Shown: positions 49,532 to 57,148 of the stretch, piece by piece
Layout of the letters: every line of letters starts with the position of its first letter
Numbering within the stretch: the stretch's first letter is position 1
NCBI GenBank assembly: GCA_002344785.1
Contig: DDUL01000028.1
Location: 16,838-80,837, forward strand
Direction of reading: 5' to 3'
Origin: Bdellovibrionaceae bacterium UBA2339
GTDB taxonomy: Bacteria > Bdellovibrionota > Bdellovibrionia > Bdellovibrionales > JAMPXM01
DNA: 64,000 nucleotides
The notes under the pieces: model-generated
Seen by the model: only the letters and a program-made list of their open reading frames with translations
What the model was told of the DNA's origin: nothing
Database searches by the model: none
Made by a program: the position numbers and the translations under genes

Positions 49532-50560
49532 TCAATTGAGAAAATTTGCAATCTCCCAGACGTTCGATTCATCCACTGTTTCGGGGAGACATCTGATTGA
49601 TCGTTGGGTGGTAGCTTTAGTCTTGAGGTAAGGGCCTTCAGATAGCGTTTTAAAAAGAAACTTTTCGGTCGGGTACTCATCCCAAACACTGAGCCATCGT
49701 CGCAATCCAATCGAAAGAGTTCGTTTGAACTCAGGCTCAGTGCAACTTCTGCTGCCACTCTTGGCGGAGTTGATCCTTTGAGTGTTGGAAAGCTTCTTCT
49801 TATATTTCGCATACATAAGGTTCAAATAGGAATCTAGGTGGGATTTAAGAGTTCGATTATGGGGAAAGGTAAACAAATGTAGGGTTTGGTCTGTCGCCAA
49901 TTCATTGTTTAGCGCGCCAAACCGAGATGGCGAAAAAATCGGATCAATCTCCTCAGTCCCCAGTCGCCCAATGTTCAAATATGAACTTAACTGCAGACGA
50001 TTGATCCTTAGATCACGTGGGAGCGAGGGCCATTCCTTCTGAAGAATGGCATCTACTCTCTGTTCCAAGCGATGCTTCACATCGAGACCGACTTCAATTG
50101 GAAACCTTGATCCTGCTTGAGTACCGACAAACAAATAATGGCTCATCGGTTTTAACTCTAACCGCGCATTGTAGAGGCGTTCGCCTTCGGAAGGCGTGGA
50201 ATCTGCCTGGCGACTGGCCTCACTGTCGAGCCCTGGACTAACTTTCATCAGATCTTTTGGTTCACGAGCAATGAAAAAGAATCTATCTAACTTTTGGCCA
50301 AGCCGGTGTGATGTCACTTGGACAATGAACTGGCCTCTGTGCTTTTCAATGACCTTGCCCGTGCCGACAAAGTTCGCGAGCGCTAACTCAGCACGTAGAG
50401 CGCGATCCTTTGGCTCAAGCTCCATGGTTGAATCTGCTAGAGTGGTGATCGGTGCGAGCAACACAAAGACAAGATAGATGGAAATTGTAATCCTCATAGT
50501 TCTTTTCGTGAGCCTCCAGAGAAACGACCGAAGACTGAATTTAGAGCAAACTTGGCTCAT
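49532..50560 (-). CDS. Hypothetical exported protein (342 aa) in AT-richer island
   Basis: No family is recognised. ATG 50560 overlaps the stop of the upstream HExxH-type gene (ATGA) and has AGGGGG 9 bases upstream. A second ATG at 50497 would begin exactly at the signal peptide (MRITISIYLVFVLLAPITTLA). The mature protein looks like a mixed alpha/beta domain (LALANFVGTGKVIEKHRGQFIVQVTSHRLG, MSHYLFVGTQAGSRFPIEV) and ends near RSIRCLPETVDESNVW. Base composition is clearly lower in GC than the flanking genes. It is the last gene of a short minus-strand operon. Confidence 0.62.
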   Translation of the reverse strand: MSQVCSKFSLRSFLWRLTKRTMRITISIYLVFVLLAPITTLADSTMELEPKDRALRAELALANFVGTGKVIEKHRGQFIVQVTSHRLGQKLDRFFFIAREPKDLMKVSPGLDSEASRQADSTPSEGERLYNARLELKPMSHYLFVGTQAGSRFPIEVGLDVKHRLEQRVDAILQKEWPSLPRDLRINRLQLSSYLNIGRLGTEEIDPIFSPSRFGALNNELATDQTLHLFTFPHNRTLKSHLDSYLNLMYAKYKKKLSNTQRINSAKSGSRSCTEPEFKRTLSIGLRRWLSVWDEYPTEKFLFKTLSEGPYLKTKATTQRSIRCLPETVDESNVWEIANFLN

Positions 50561-50847
50561 GGAGTAGCCCCCTTAAAGGCCTGGTCGCGGTAGTCATGAG
50601 AATTAGGTTCTGCTGATACATTATAGATTTGTTGATGCCGATTTGAGTTAAAGTATTTACGTTTAAGGTTTGGCGTGTTGCCTCCTGCTTCGCAGGCGGC
50701 ATGGTCATGTGCATGTATCATCTCGTGAGCAATCGTCTCGACATACATGCCAATTCTTGTCTTCCCCTCAAAGGCGAAGCAATTTCGTTGCAGTTGCACC
50801 CCGCACTTGGTCTGGTCGTAGGCCCAATCCAACAAATTCGCGTTCAT
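50557..50847 (-). CDS. HExxH metallopeptidase-like fragment (96 aa), probably frameshifted
   Basis: ATG 50847 opens a frame with the zinc motif ETIAHEMIHAHDHA, in which two His and a Glu fit a gluzincin site and a further His three residues on could be another ligand. The closest look I can recall is the HELIHAYDHC motif of the ATP23/M76 group, but the remaining protein is too short to confirm this. The frame starts inside the gene at 50768-51031, reading the same 80 bases in another frame, so the two halves probably belong to one original gene joined by a frameshift. The activity is unproven. Confidence 0.5.
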   Translation of the reverse strand: MNANLLDWAYDQTKCGVQLQRNCFAFEGKTRIGMYVETIAHEMIHAHDHAACEAGGNTPNLKRKYFNSNRHQQIYNVSAEPNSHDYRDQAFKGATP

Positions 50848-51031
50848 ACGATTCTTTTGTGAGATCGTTTCCCTCTTTGTAGATCATGCTTTCGTTAAAG
50901 CTATTGAGCGAGTCAGGGTGTGAGATAAGATCGGGCGCCAGCATCATCACGACGCGATCCAGGGTATCGAAGACGAAGCGATGCGCGATTCGGCTCGGCG
51001 GCTCAATCAAAGTGATGTTGGAGTTGAACAT
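50768..51031 (-). CDS. Small hypothetical protein (87 aa), probable N-terminal part of the HExxH protein
   Basis: ATG 51031 overlaps the end of the upstream gene by 25 bases. The product starts with RIAHRFVFDTLDRVVMML and reaches EGNDLTKESYERE. There the other frame offers a natural continuation (ERMNANLLDWAYDQTKCG) into the metallopeptidase motif, while this frame soon ends. A one-base indel near 50840 would make one protein of about 155 residues. It may also be a real overlapping gene or a sequencing error. Confidence 0.4.
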   Translation of the reverse strand: MFNSNITLIEPPSRIAHRFVFDTLDRVVMMLAPDLISHPDSLNSFNESMIYKEGNDLTKESYEREFVGLGLRPDQVRGATATKLLRL

Positions 51032-51690
51032 CTCGTTTCGAGTTCAACGAGATTCTCCTTTAATCGTTCAAGATGCTCTCTCTCGTGATTCTCAATTGGA
51101 ACACGAAAAGCGTCGGGTTCGTTTTGGAATCCACCGCACGCCAAGGGGTAAAGTATTGGAACAATCGCCTTTGGGTCCTGGAAGCACTTTTCTGACTGTT
51201 CCTTATAAAGGTGACTACAAATTTCCGTTTTTGAGAGGCCTGTACCTGTAAAGAGAAGGTCAGCAGAAAGCAGCGTGCGCTGTTCTTTGTTTAAAAGAGT
51301 AATCGTTAGCAGCGCACGCCAATACATTGATTTAATAGGATTCCAGTTCGGAAAGTGAGGTAATTCGAAGCCGTATCCGAGTCGGTATGCAATCGCATCT
51401 ATAGGGTCGCCCGAGTGAGGTTGATATGTTAAAAGCTGACCGCGATTGAGCATGTTGCGATCAATACATTCGATACCTTCCATCCACTTGTCGGCAATTG
51501 GGTTACTGGTGTCAAATTTTGCTGATGCGTTCGTGGCTCGATTGAAGTTTGAGTCTGGTCGTGCGCCCAATTGAATGAGCATCCCGATTGGATCATTTGA
51601 ATGAAGCGCAACGATCAGGAGAAGGTGATATACAACAACAATTGCAAGCGCTCCCAGACCGACATTTCTCAACTTCTTCTGGAAACTCAT
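51007..51690 (-). CDS. Hypothetical membrane-anchored protein (227 aa)
   Basis: No family is recognised. ATG 51690 has AAAGGTG 6 bases upstream; a TTG at 51708 is in frame. Residues about 8-30 (VGLGALAIVVVYHLLLIVAL) form a membrane anchor, leaving a 195-residue periplasmic part with six cysteines. The repeated pattern of charged helices near the end (ENHEREHLERLKENLVELETRC) suggests a helical tail. It sits between the zinc-ribbon membrane gene and the HExxH gene in one AT-richer operon. Confidence 0.6.
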   Translation of the reverse strand: MSFQKKLRNVGLGALAIVVVYHLLLIVALHSNDPIGMLIQLGARPDSNFNRATNASAKFDTSNPIADKWMEGIECIDRNMLNRGQLLTYQPHSGDPIDAIAYRLGYGFELPHFPNWNPIKSMYWRALLTITLLNKEQRTLLSADLLFTGTGLSKTEICSHLYKEQSEKCFQDPKAIVPILYPLACGGFQNEPDAFRVPIENHEREHLERLKENLVELETRCSTPTSL

Positions 51691-51801
51691 TTGGCACCTT
51701 TGAATCAAGAGAGATTAGGTCTTTTCCTCACCCTGTGCTGCCGATGCGGCTGAGAGATGAACTTAGTTTGGGTTCGGAATGTTGGAACGGTAAGAGTGGT
51801 G

Positions 51802-52122
51802 TTATGCGACAACATCCATTCTGTTCCCGCACTTAGGGCAAATAGGATCAATCGGGAACAAAAGATTTTTGAACTTAAGGGCGAGCTGATCGCAACTTGG
51901 ACATCGCGCCAAGTTGTATTTCCAGGAATAAAAGCCAAATAAGAGGAACAGTATCAAAGCCGATGTATTCAAAATGATTGAGACGAGTCTCGAGTCACCG
52001 ATGGTGAAATGCCAAAGAGTTCCCAATGTGATTGGTAGGACCGGAGTGGCGATCAAAAAGACCCACGCTAGCAATGCAGATCTTCTATAATCTTGCCAAA
52101 AGGCATTCGATTTTCTACTCAA
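51802..52122 (-). CDS. Small membrane protein with C-terminal zinc ribbon (106 aa)
   Basis: TTG 52122 is used because GGAG lies 5 bases upstream. Two hydrophobic helices (LLAWVFLIATPVLPITLGTLW and LVSIILNTSALILFLLFGFY) come first. Then follow two CxxC pairs (RCPSCDQ and ICPKCGN) about 24 residues apart, which would bind zinc on the cytoplasmic side. The order is unlike DUF983 proteins, where the ribbon comes first. It opens the AT-richer minus-strand operon. Its exact function is unknown. Confidence 0.62.
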   Translation of the reverse strand: MSRKSNAFWQDYRRSALLAWVFLIATPVLPITLGTLWHFTIGDSRLVSIILNTSALILFLLFGFYSWKYNLARCPSCDQLALKFKNLLFPIDPICPKCGNRMDVVA

Positions 52123-52418
52123 GTGGCTCCAACCTCAGTTTTGGGGCAGAACGCCCAGAGTTCCACCACATTTCCAGCTTTTGATCCTCATCATTCGATC
52201 ACGGTCTGTGACGCATATTTTTACCCACTTGATTGAGTCGGCAAATCGAAATTGCAAAACACTTCAATCTTAACAGTTGAAGCTGAGCGGATGCCGCAAT
52301 CCAAATCACCACGGAGCCAGCCCAAGCGGGGGTTGATCATAGAATCGGGACGCCAAGCGAATGCGAGGGCAAAACGGGAGTACGCCATTCGGCGACAAAT
52401 TCACAAAGTCTATAGAGA
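52123..52418. other. Intergenic region, about 296 bases
   Basis: It separates the AT-richer operon from the next minus-strand gene and should carry the operon promoter. A plus-strand open frame from 52252 crosses into the next gene on the other strand and is probably chance. No repeat or terminator is seen. Confidence 0.4.
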
Positions 52419-52943
52419 TCAGCGCCTACTGAGCCGGATGAAGGCCTCGCCGTCAAAGACACCGGACACCACGATGGAGTCGGCGTCGCATGAGGCGCAT
52501 GAGATTTTTTGCGAAGAAATCACAAACAAAAGTCCGGACGGTAGCGAAACTCCCAGTTCCAGAATCTTTGCGAGCTCGCTCGCGCTTCGAAGGTTTTCAT
52601 GGACGACTCCAACGACACATTCATCGCACCGCACTTGACCAAGGCCCGCAAACTCATGAACCCATGGATCTGAAGCCTTCGCATATCGTTCGTCGGCACG
52701 GATTGTGACTTCACGATGTTCGAGCACCAACTCCGAAGCGAGAAGCTCACTACTCAGTCGGGGGCTGCCTCCGGTGCCGTGAGCAAATTCCGCCATCTCC
52801 GTGGGCCAACCGCGCTCCGGGACACAGAAGAGCGAGGCATAGTGCCAATCTGAAAGCTGCAGGCTCGTGCGCCCGCAGTCGGAGAACACGCTTCGTAAAT
52901 AAGCACTGAGGAGAGCATGGCTCTTGATTTCGATTCGCTTCAT
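52419..52943 (-). CDS. Hypothetical protein (174 aa)
   Basis: I do not recognise the family. ATG 52943 opens a soluble protein without signal peptide. Notable stretches are FSDCGRTSLQLSDWHYASLF, GRTSL-type turns and WVHEFAGLGQVRCDECVVGVVHENL. Eight cysteines, including the CDEC and SCASC pairs, may bind metal. A longer frame starts upstream at 53087 but crosses the guaD 3' end. The plus-strand frame 52252-52638 overlaps it; the minus-strand product looks more protein-like, so I favour this one with reserve. Confidence 0.5.
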   Translation of the reverse strand: MKRIEIKSHALLSAYLRSVFSDCGRTSLQLSDWHYASLFCVPERGWPTEMAEFAHGTGGSPRLSSELLASELVLEHREVTIRADERYAKASDPWVHEFAGLGQVRCDECVVGVVHENLRSASELAKILELGVSLPSGLLFVISSQKISCASCDADSIVVSGVFDGEAFIRLSRR

Positions 52944-52998
52944 GACGTGCTTCGATTTCTGACCGGAGTCCCAAATTCTCGGGTTCGACGAACAACGC

Positions 52999-53472
52999 TC
53001 AATACTCGATGCGATCGGCTTTTTGCGTCCACTCGCGGAATACGACTTGCGCTTCATCGCGCAGCATTTGGCGCACAGGCACGTCACGCTGATCCAGAGG
53101 CTTCAGCAATTCGCGATACAGATAGGCGTCATCAAAGTCGATCGCGGCGGCGTCGTCGCGGGTGTTGGCCTGGTAAATGGCGCCGATGCGCGCCCAGTAA
53201 ATCGCGGCGAGGCACATCGGGCAGGGCTCGCAGCTGGTGTAGATCTCGCAGTCGCTGAGATCGAAGTCCTTCACGTTCTCGCAAGCGCGGCGAATCGCCA
53301 TCACCTCGGCGTGCGCGGTCGGATCATGGCTTGAGGTCACGCAGTTCCAGCCTTCGCCGATGATCTTGCCATCGCGGACCACGACGGCGCCGAAGGGTCC
53401 GCCATGGCCCGCCTGCATATGTTGGCGCGACAGTTCGATCGCTCGACGCATGAATTGTTCAGGTGTGCTCAT
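52999..53472 (-). CDS. guaD: Guanine deaminase-type nucleoside deaminase (CMP/dCMP deaminase fold)
   Basis: The 157-residue zinc enzyme deaminates a purine base, most likely guanine to xanthine. The zinc site is H54-A-E56 (PTAHAEVMAIRRAC) and C84/C87 in IYTSCEPCPMCLAAIYWARI. The run DAAAIDFDDAYLYRELLKP matches the C-terminal swapped segment of the Bacillus GuaD group, more than tRNA adenosine deaminase TadA. ATG 53472 has GGAGGACAAGTC upstream and overlaps the TrmJ-like gene stop by 4 bases (ATGA). It ends the hldD-phhA-trmJ-guaD operon. Confidence 0.88.
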   Translation of the reverse strand: MSTPEQFMRRAIELSRQHMQAGHGGPFGAVVVRDGKIIGEGWNCVTSSHDPTAHAEVMAIRRACENVKDFDLSDCEIYTSCEPCPMCLAAIYWARIGAIYQANTRDDAAAIDFDDAYLYRELLKPLDQRDVPVRQMLRDEAQVVFREWTQKADRIEY

Positions 53473-54305
53473 GACTTGTCCTCCGCTGGGCTCTGAGCGC
53501 TGGCCTCGCTCGACGCCGGTCGCGCTTTGAGCTTTTCCACGGTCTGGAACAAAACTTTCTCGAGCAGGCGAACGTCCTCATCGCTCGGGCAGCGTCCCAG
53601 CAGCACGCGATTCAATGTGCTCTCAATGCTGACACGTCGATCGTCCAAGTCAAAGCCCAAGGCGAGCAGCCACTCGCGAATCGCGCGCCGCGGATGCTCC
53701 AAGCGCCGCTCATCCGCATTGACGCCGGCTTCGGGGGCGAGTTGGGCGGCATCGGGCAAAGCCGATAGTTCGCGAAGCAATTCGTAGGCGCCCAGCAGCA
53801 CGGCGTGCGAAAGATTGAAGCTCGGCACGTCGGCGCTGGAGGGCAAGCGCACCAAGAGATTCATCGGCTCGAGCTCTTCGAGACTGAGGCCGTCGTCTTC
53901 GGTGCCAAAGTGCAAGTAGATCGGCGTGTGCAAATCCCAAAGCGGATGCGTCGGGTCTTCACGCCGGCGACGAAGCGCGCCGGAAAAGTCTTCGAGTCGT
54001 CGGGCCATGCCCTCGCGCGCGGTGAATCCAATGCGCACGCCTCCACCGGCCTGCGCGTAGAACTCCTCCAGCGAAGCGTGCACGTGCGCGGCTTGCAGCA
54101 AGTGTTGCGCGTGCGCCGCACCTTGGCTCGCCTCGTGGCGAACCATGCTCGATGTCCAATCGCAGCGAGGCGCGATGATGTGCATGTGCCGAAGGCCCAT
54201 ATTGCCGACAGCTCGCGCGCACATGCCGATGTTTCGCGGATAGATCGGTCGATGCAGCACCACGCGAATGCGGGCGCGATGTGTGGGCGCCATCGACAGA
54301 CTCAT
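53469..54305 (-). CDS. SPOUT RNA methyltransferase, TrmJ/TrmH-like
   Basis: The 278-residue protein has the knotted SPOUT fold: RVVLHRPIYPRNIGMCARAVGNMGLRHMHII at the start (the NIG block), then IYLHFGTEDDGLSLEELE as motif 2 and PSFNLSHAVLLGAYELLREL as motif 3. This pattern fits TrmJ, which methylates ribose 32 of tRNA, or a related rRNA methyltransferase. Motif 2 normally reads GRERTGLS-like; here GTEDDGLS is a notable variant. ATG 54305 overlaps the phhA stop by 4 bases. The C-terminal 90 residues form a helical extension with an acidic end. The RNA target is not settled by sequence. Confidence 0.86.
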   Translation of the reverse strand: MSLSMAPTHRARIRVVLHRPIYPRNIGMCARAVGNMGLRHMHIIAPRCDWTSSMVRHEASQGAAHAQHLLQAAHVHASLEEFYAQAGGGVRIGFTAREGMARRLEDFSGALRRRREDPTHPLWDLHTPIYLHFGTEDDGLSLEELEPMNLLVRLPSSADVPSFNLSHAVLLGAYELLRELSALPDAAQLAPEAGVNADERRLEHPRRAIREWLLALGFDLDDRRVSIESTLNRVLLGRCPSDEDVRLLEKVLFQTVEKLKARPASSEASAQSPAEDKS

Positions 54306-56017
54306 AGGTGAACGCGCTGACGATAAGTTGAAGGTGTCTGAAGCGCGTCGCGGATCAAATGGCCGACGCTCGCGCTTCGCATTTGCTCTTCCAGGCGTCG
54401 GTCGGCGACTTCCAAGACATCCGCGAAGTTCCAGCCGGCCGCGACCTCGCGCACTTCGACATTGAGCAACCAGTCGCGAGGATCGAGCGCGCGGATCTTG
54501 TTGAGGATATCCAGAAGGCGCACCGCCTCGAGATGTCGCTGAGCGCGGAGCGTGCGGACTTCCTTGTAGAGTCGATGGCGCTCCAGTTCGGTTGAGGAAT
54601 ACAGGCGTCGCGGAACGAGTTTGCGCGCGAAGTCCTCAGTCTCGCCGTAAGCGGCGCGGTCCGCGGGACCTCCGTAAACGGCGGTGACTCGCGTTCCAAC
54701 AGCCATGTCAAATGCGCCCCAAGCGGGATCAAACAACAACTCTTCGCCTCGACGAACTGTGCAGTCGGCGAAGCTCAAAAGAAAAATTTCGCCGCGACGA
54801 TTGCGCTGGGCTTGGGTCAATCGTCCCTTCAAGACCACACCGCTCGGCCAGTGTAGCTCGACGGTTTCGCCGGGCTGCAAGCGACTGAGATCTTCGCTCG
54901 GCAAACCCAATGGCGTGCCGAAGCCTTGCGGATGTTGTGCTCGACCCTGTCCAGAAAGTTCGCGACCGTCTTCGCATAGCTGCACGGGGCCGGTGAACTT
55001 CAAATAGCACGACTCGTCCGCACCCTCGCGGTTGTCGACAACGAAGTCCGCGAGTTGGCCGCTGATTTCTAAGCCAGTGTCCAGCACGACGGTGTTCACG
55101 CTTTGCGCGGCCTTGGCTTTTCGCAGTGACTCCAAGCCGCCACGACGAAACGCCATGCGGTCCGCGAGTTGTTCCAAGACGACGTTGAGGTCTTCAAACT
55201 TTTGCACGACAAAAAGCTGCGGCTGGCGCTCGGTGATGTCGTAAGCATAGTCAATGCAATCAAGTGTGAGCGGGATTTTTTTGACGGCCGGCTCGAGGCA
55301 AGAGCGCGATTCACCTACGGACGACAACAGGCCGGCGCCGAAAATTCGCGGCGCATGCAGATCGCCGATGAGTCCGTACTCCGCTGTCCACCAATTCATC
55401 CGGCCCAGCAGCGCGGCTTCGCTCAGGTGAGACATTTCACTGGAGATCTTCGCGAGTTTCGACTCGGCCTTTTGAATTTGCTCGGGCCGTGACGAAGGAT
55501 CTTCTTTGAGATCCGACAGCACGCGAATCGCTTCGTACTGATCGAGATCTTCGCGCGAAATGATCGCGCGTCGGGCGACCTGAGCGTAGCTCTTCAAATA
55601 GTTCGCAAACTCGGGGTCCACCAAAATCGGCGCGTGGCCAGCGGCCTCGTGCACGATGTCGGGAGCTGGCGTGTACTCCAAATGCTCAAGAGTGCGAAGA
55701 TCGCTGGCGATGGGCAAAATGCTGAGCGCCTGCATTTCCATGAAAGCCGCCGGCGGAATGAAGCCGCTCACCGGCAGCGCGCGCCAGCCGAAGCGTTCCA
55801 ACTGTTCGCTCATGTGATCGATGGACGGAATCTCTTCGACGCTGATACCGGTCTTCGCCAGTCCATCCATGTAGCAGGGGTGAGCGTGGTCCTTTAGAAA
55901 GCTCGTGAGTCGTCGCATGATCAGCCGCCACACGGCCTGATCGACCGGCGTGTAGCGCGAGTAATCCTGATCGACGACGTAACGCTGAAGATGCGAGGGA
56001 AGAGTTTCGCTGGACAT
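54302..56017 (-). CDS. phhA: Aromatic amino acid hydroxylase (phenylalanine 4-hydroxylase), long form
   Basis: The enzyme hydroxylates phenylalanine to tyrosine with a pterin cofactor and non-heme iron. The iron triad is H123 and H128 in PDIVHEAAGHAPIL and E213 in NWWTAEYGLIG. SGFIPPAAFMEMQALSILPI and IRDPEQLEYTPAPD-like blocks fit the catalytic domain, which ends near residue 330. The full length is 571 residues, twice a normal bacterial PhhA. The extra C-terminal half holds a beta-rich domain (SGQLADFVVD, PGETVELHWPSGVVLKG, RGEIFLLSFADCTV) then a long helical region. ATG 56017 has AGGAG upstream. HPPD and HmgA about 9 kb away handle the downstream tyrosine steps. Confidence 0.93.
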   Translation of the reverse strand: MSSETLPSHLQRYVVDQDYSRYTPVDQAVWRLIMRRLTSFLKDHAHPCYMDGLAKTGISVEEIPSIDHMSEQLERFGWRALPVSGFIPPAAFMEMQALSILPIASDLRTLEHLEYTPAPDIVHEAAGHAPILVDPEFANYLKSYAQVARRAIISREDLDQYEAIRVLSDLKEDPSSRPEQIQKAESKLAKISSEMSHLSEAALLGRMNWWTAEYGLIGDLHAPRIFGAGLLSSVGESRSCLEPAVKKIPLTLDCIDYAYDITERQPQLFVVQKFEDLNVVLEQLADRMAFRRGGLESLRKAKAAQSVNTVVLDTGLEISGQLADFVVDNREGADESCYLKFTGPVQLCEDGRELSGQGRAQHPQGFGTPLGLPSEDLSRLQPGETVELHWPSGVVLKGRLTQAQRNRRGEIFLLSFADCTVRRGEELLFDPAWGAFDMAVGTRVTAVYGGPADRAAYGETEDFARKLVPRRLYSSTELERHRLYKEVRTLRAQRHLEAVRLLDILNKIRALDPRDWLLNVEVREVAAGWNFADVLEVADRRLEEQMRSASVGHLIRDALQTPSTYRQRVHL

Positions 56018-56026
56018 CGAAAACTC

Positions 56027-57055
56027 CTAGAGCCAAGCCGCTTCGCCCTTGTCAGGGCGTTGCGAATCAAGGCGCAGCAGATGTTGCGTGACATAATCCT
56101 TCACCGCGTCCTCGAGCGCCCAGCGAGGCGCACTGAGTCCTTGCGCCAGCAAGCGATCGATCCGCGCTTCGGTGAAGTATTGATAGCGAGGCCGCATATC
56201 GACGGGAATGTCGATGTAATCGATGCGCGAGATAACTTCGTCGCGGTTCTTCGCCACGCCCATCGCGGAGAAAGTCGCGCCCGCCAAATCATTCCAGCTT
56301 CGCGCGCGACCAAATCCCATATTGTAAATTCCGTTGGCGACCGGCGTGCGACTTTCACAGCGATCAATCAATTCAGCGCACCATCGGGTGATGTCTTTCA
56401 CGTACACGAAGTCGCGAAGTTGTTCGCCGTCGCGATAATCCTCGCGATGTGATTTAAAAAGCTTCAGGCGACCTGTCGCGCGGATCTGATGAAAGGCTTT
56501 GAAAACCACGCTGGCCATGTCGCCTTTGAGATACTCGTTTGGTCCGAATACGTTGAAAAAGCGCAAACCATACCAGTGGGGAGGCGCGTGGCGGTGGCCT
56601 TCGGCCTCGACCCAACGATCAAACGCGGCTTTGCTTTCGCCGTAGGGATTGAGCGGTCGGAAAATTTTCGAAGGCGAAGCGTCGTCGAAGCCCTGAGCGC
56701 CATCGCCGTACACGGCTCCGCTCGATGCGTAAATGAAGGGGACACGATGATCCGCGCACCATCGCCAAAGTCGGCGTGTGTATTCGAAATTGTTTTCGGT
56801 CAAAAACGCGACGTTCAGCTCCGTCGTCGACGAGCAAGCGCCCATGTGCAACACCGCGCGAGGCCGAACGCGCGTGAGCGTCGACCACAATTCGTCTTTG
56901 CCGACAAAGCGATCATAGCGTCGAGGACGCAGAGTCAAATCGCGAACCGAAGGCGGGACGGAGTCCACCAAGAGCAGGTCGTTGTGACCGCGATTGTTGA
57001 ACTCCCATACCAACGCGGAGCCAATAAATCCTGTCGCACCTGTGATGAGAAACAT
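56027..57055 (-). CDS. hldD: ADP-L-glycero-D-manno-heptose 6-epimerase
   Basis: HldD makes the L,D-heptose nucleotide for the LPS inner core, so the organism is Gram-negative with heptose-containing LPS. The 342-residue short-chain dehydrogenase-type enzyme has FLITGATGFIGSALVWEF for NADP, VLHMGACSSTTE (characteristic of this epimerase), IYASSGAVYGDG and the catalytic Tyr/Lys in LNPYGESKAAFD. The C-terminal part has RDFVYVKDI and RPRYQYFTEA, both typical. ATG 57055 has no strong ribosome site. It is 9 bases upstream of phhA and probably its promoter-proximal partner. Confidence 0.94.
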   Translation of the reverse strand: MFLITGATGFIGSALVWEFNNRGHNDLLLVDSVPPSVRDLTLRPRRYDRFVGKDELWSTLTRVRPRAVLHMGACSSTTELNVAFLTENNFEYTRRLWRWCADHRVPFIYASSGAVYGDGAQGFDDASPSKIFRPLNPYGESKAAFDRWVEAEGHRHAPPHWYGLRFFNVFGPNEYLKGDMASVVFKAFHQIRATGRLKLFKSHREDYRDGEQLRDFVYVKDITRWCAELIDRCESRTPVANGIYNMGFGRARSWNDLAGATFSAMGVAKNRDEVISRIDYIDIPVDMRPRYQYFTEARIDRLLAQGLSAPRWALEDAVKDYVTQHLLRLDSQRPDKGEAAWL

Positions 57056-57148
57056 GCGGAGGAAACTAGCATGGGGCGCGCCGCGAAGGGGAGCGTTAAT
57101 TCATAGATCAAAGACAGGTGGGCCGCATTGAGGCGGCAGGGGCCCCGT

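Noticed and set aside
52252..52638. Plus-strand open frame of 128 codons overlapping the gene at 52419-52943.
   Set aside because: The minus-strand product in the overlap looks more like a real protein, and the plus-strand frame has a basic, low-complexity end and no clear ribosome site; the part from 52252 to 52418 remains uncertain.
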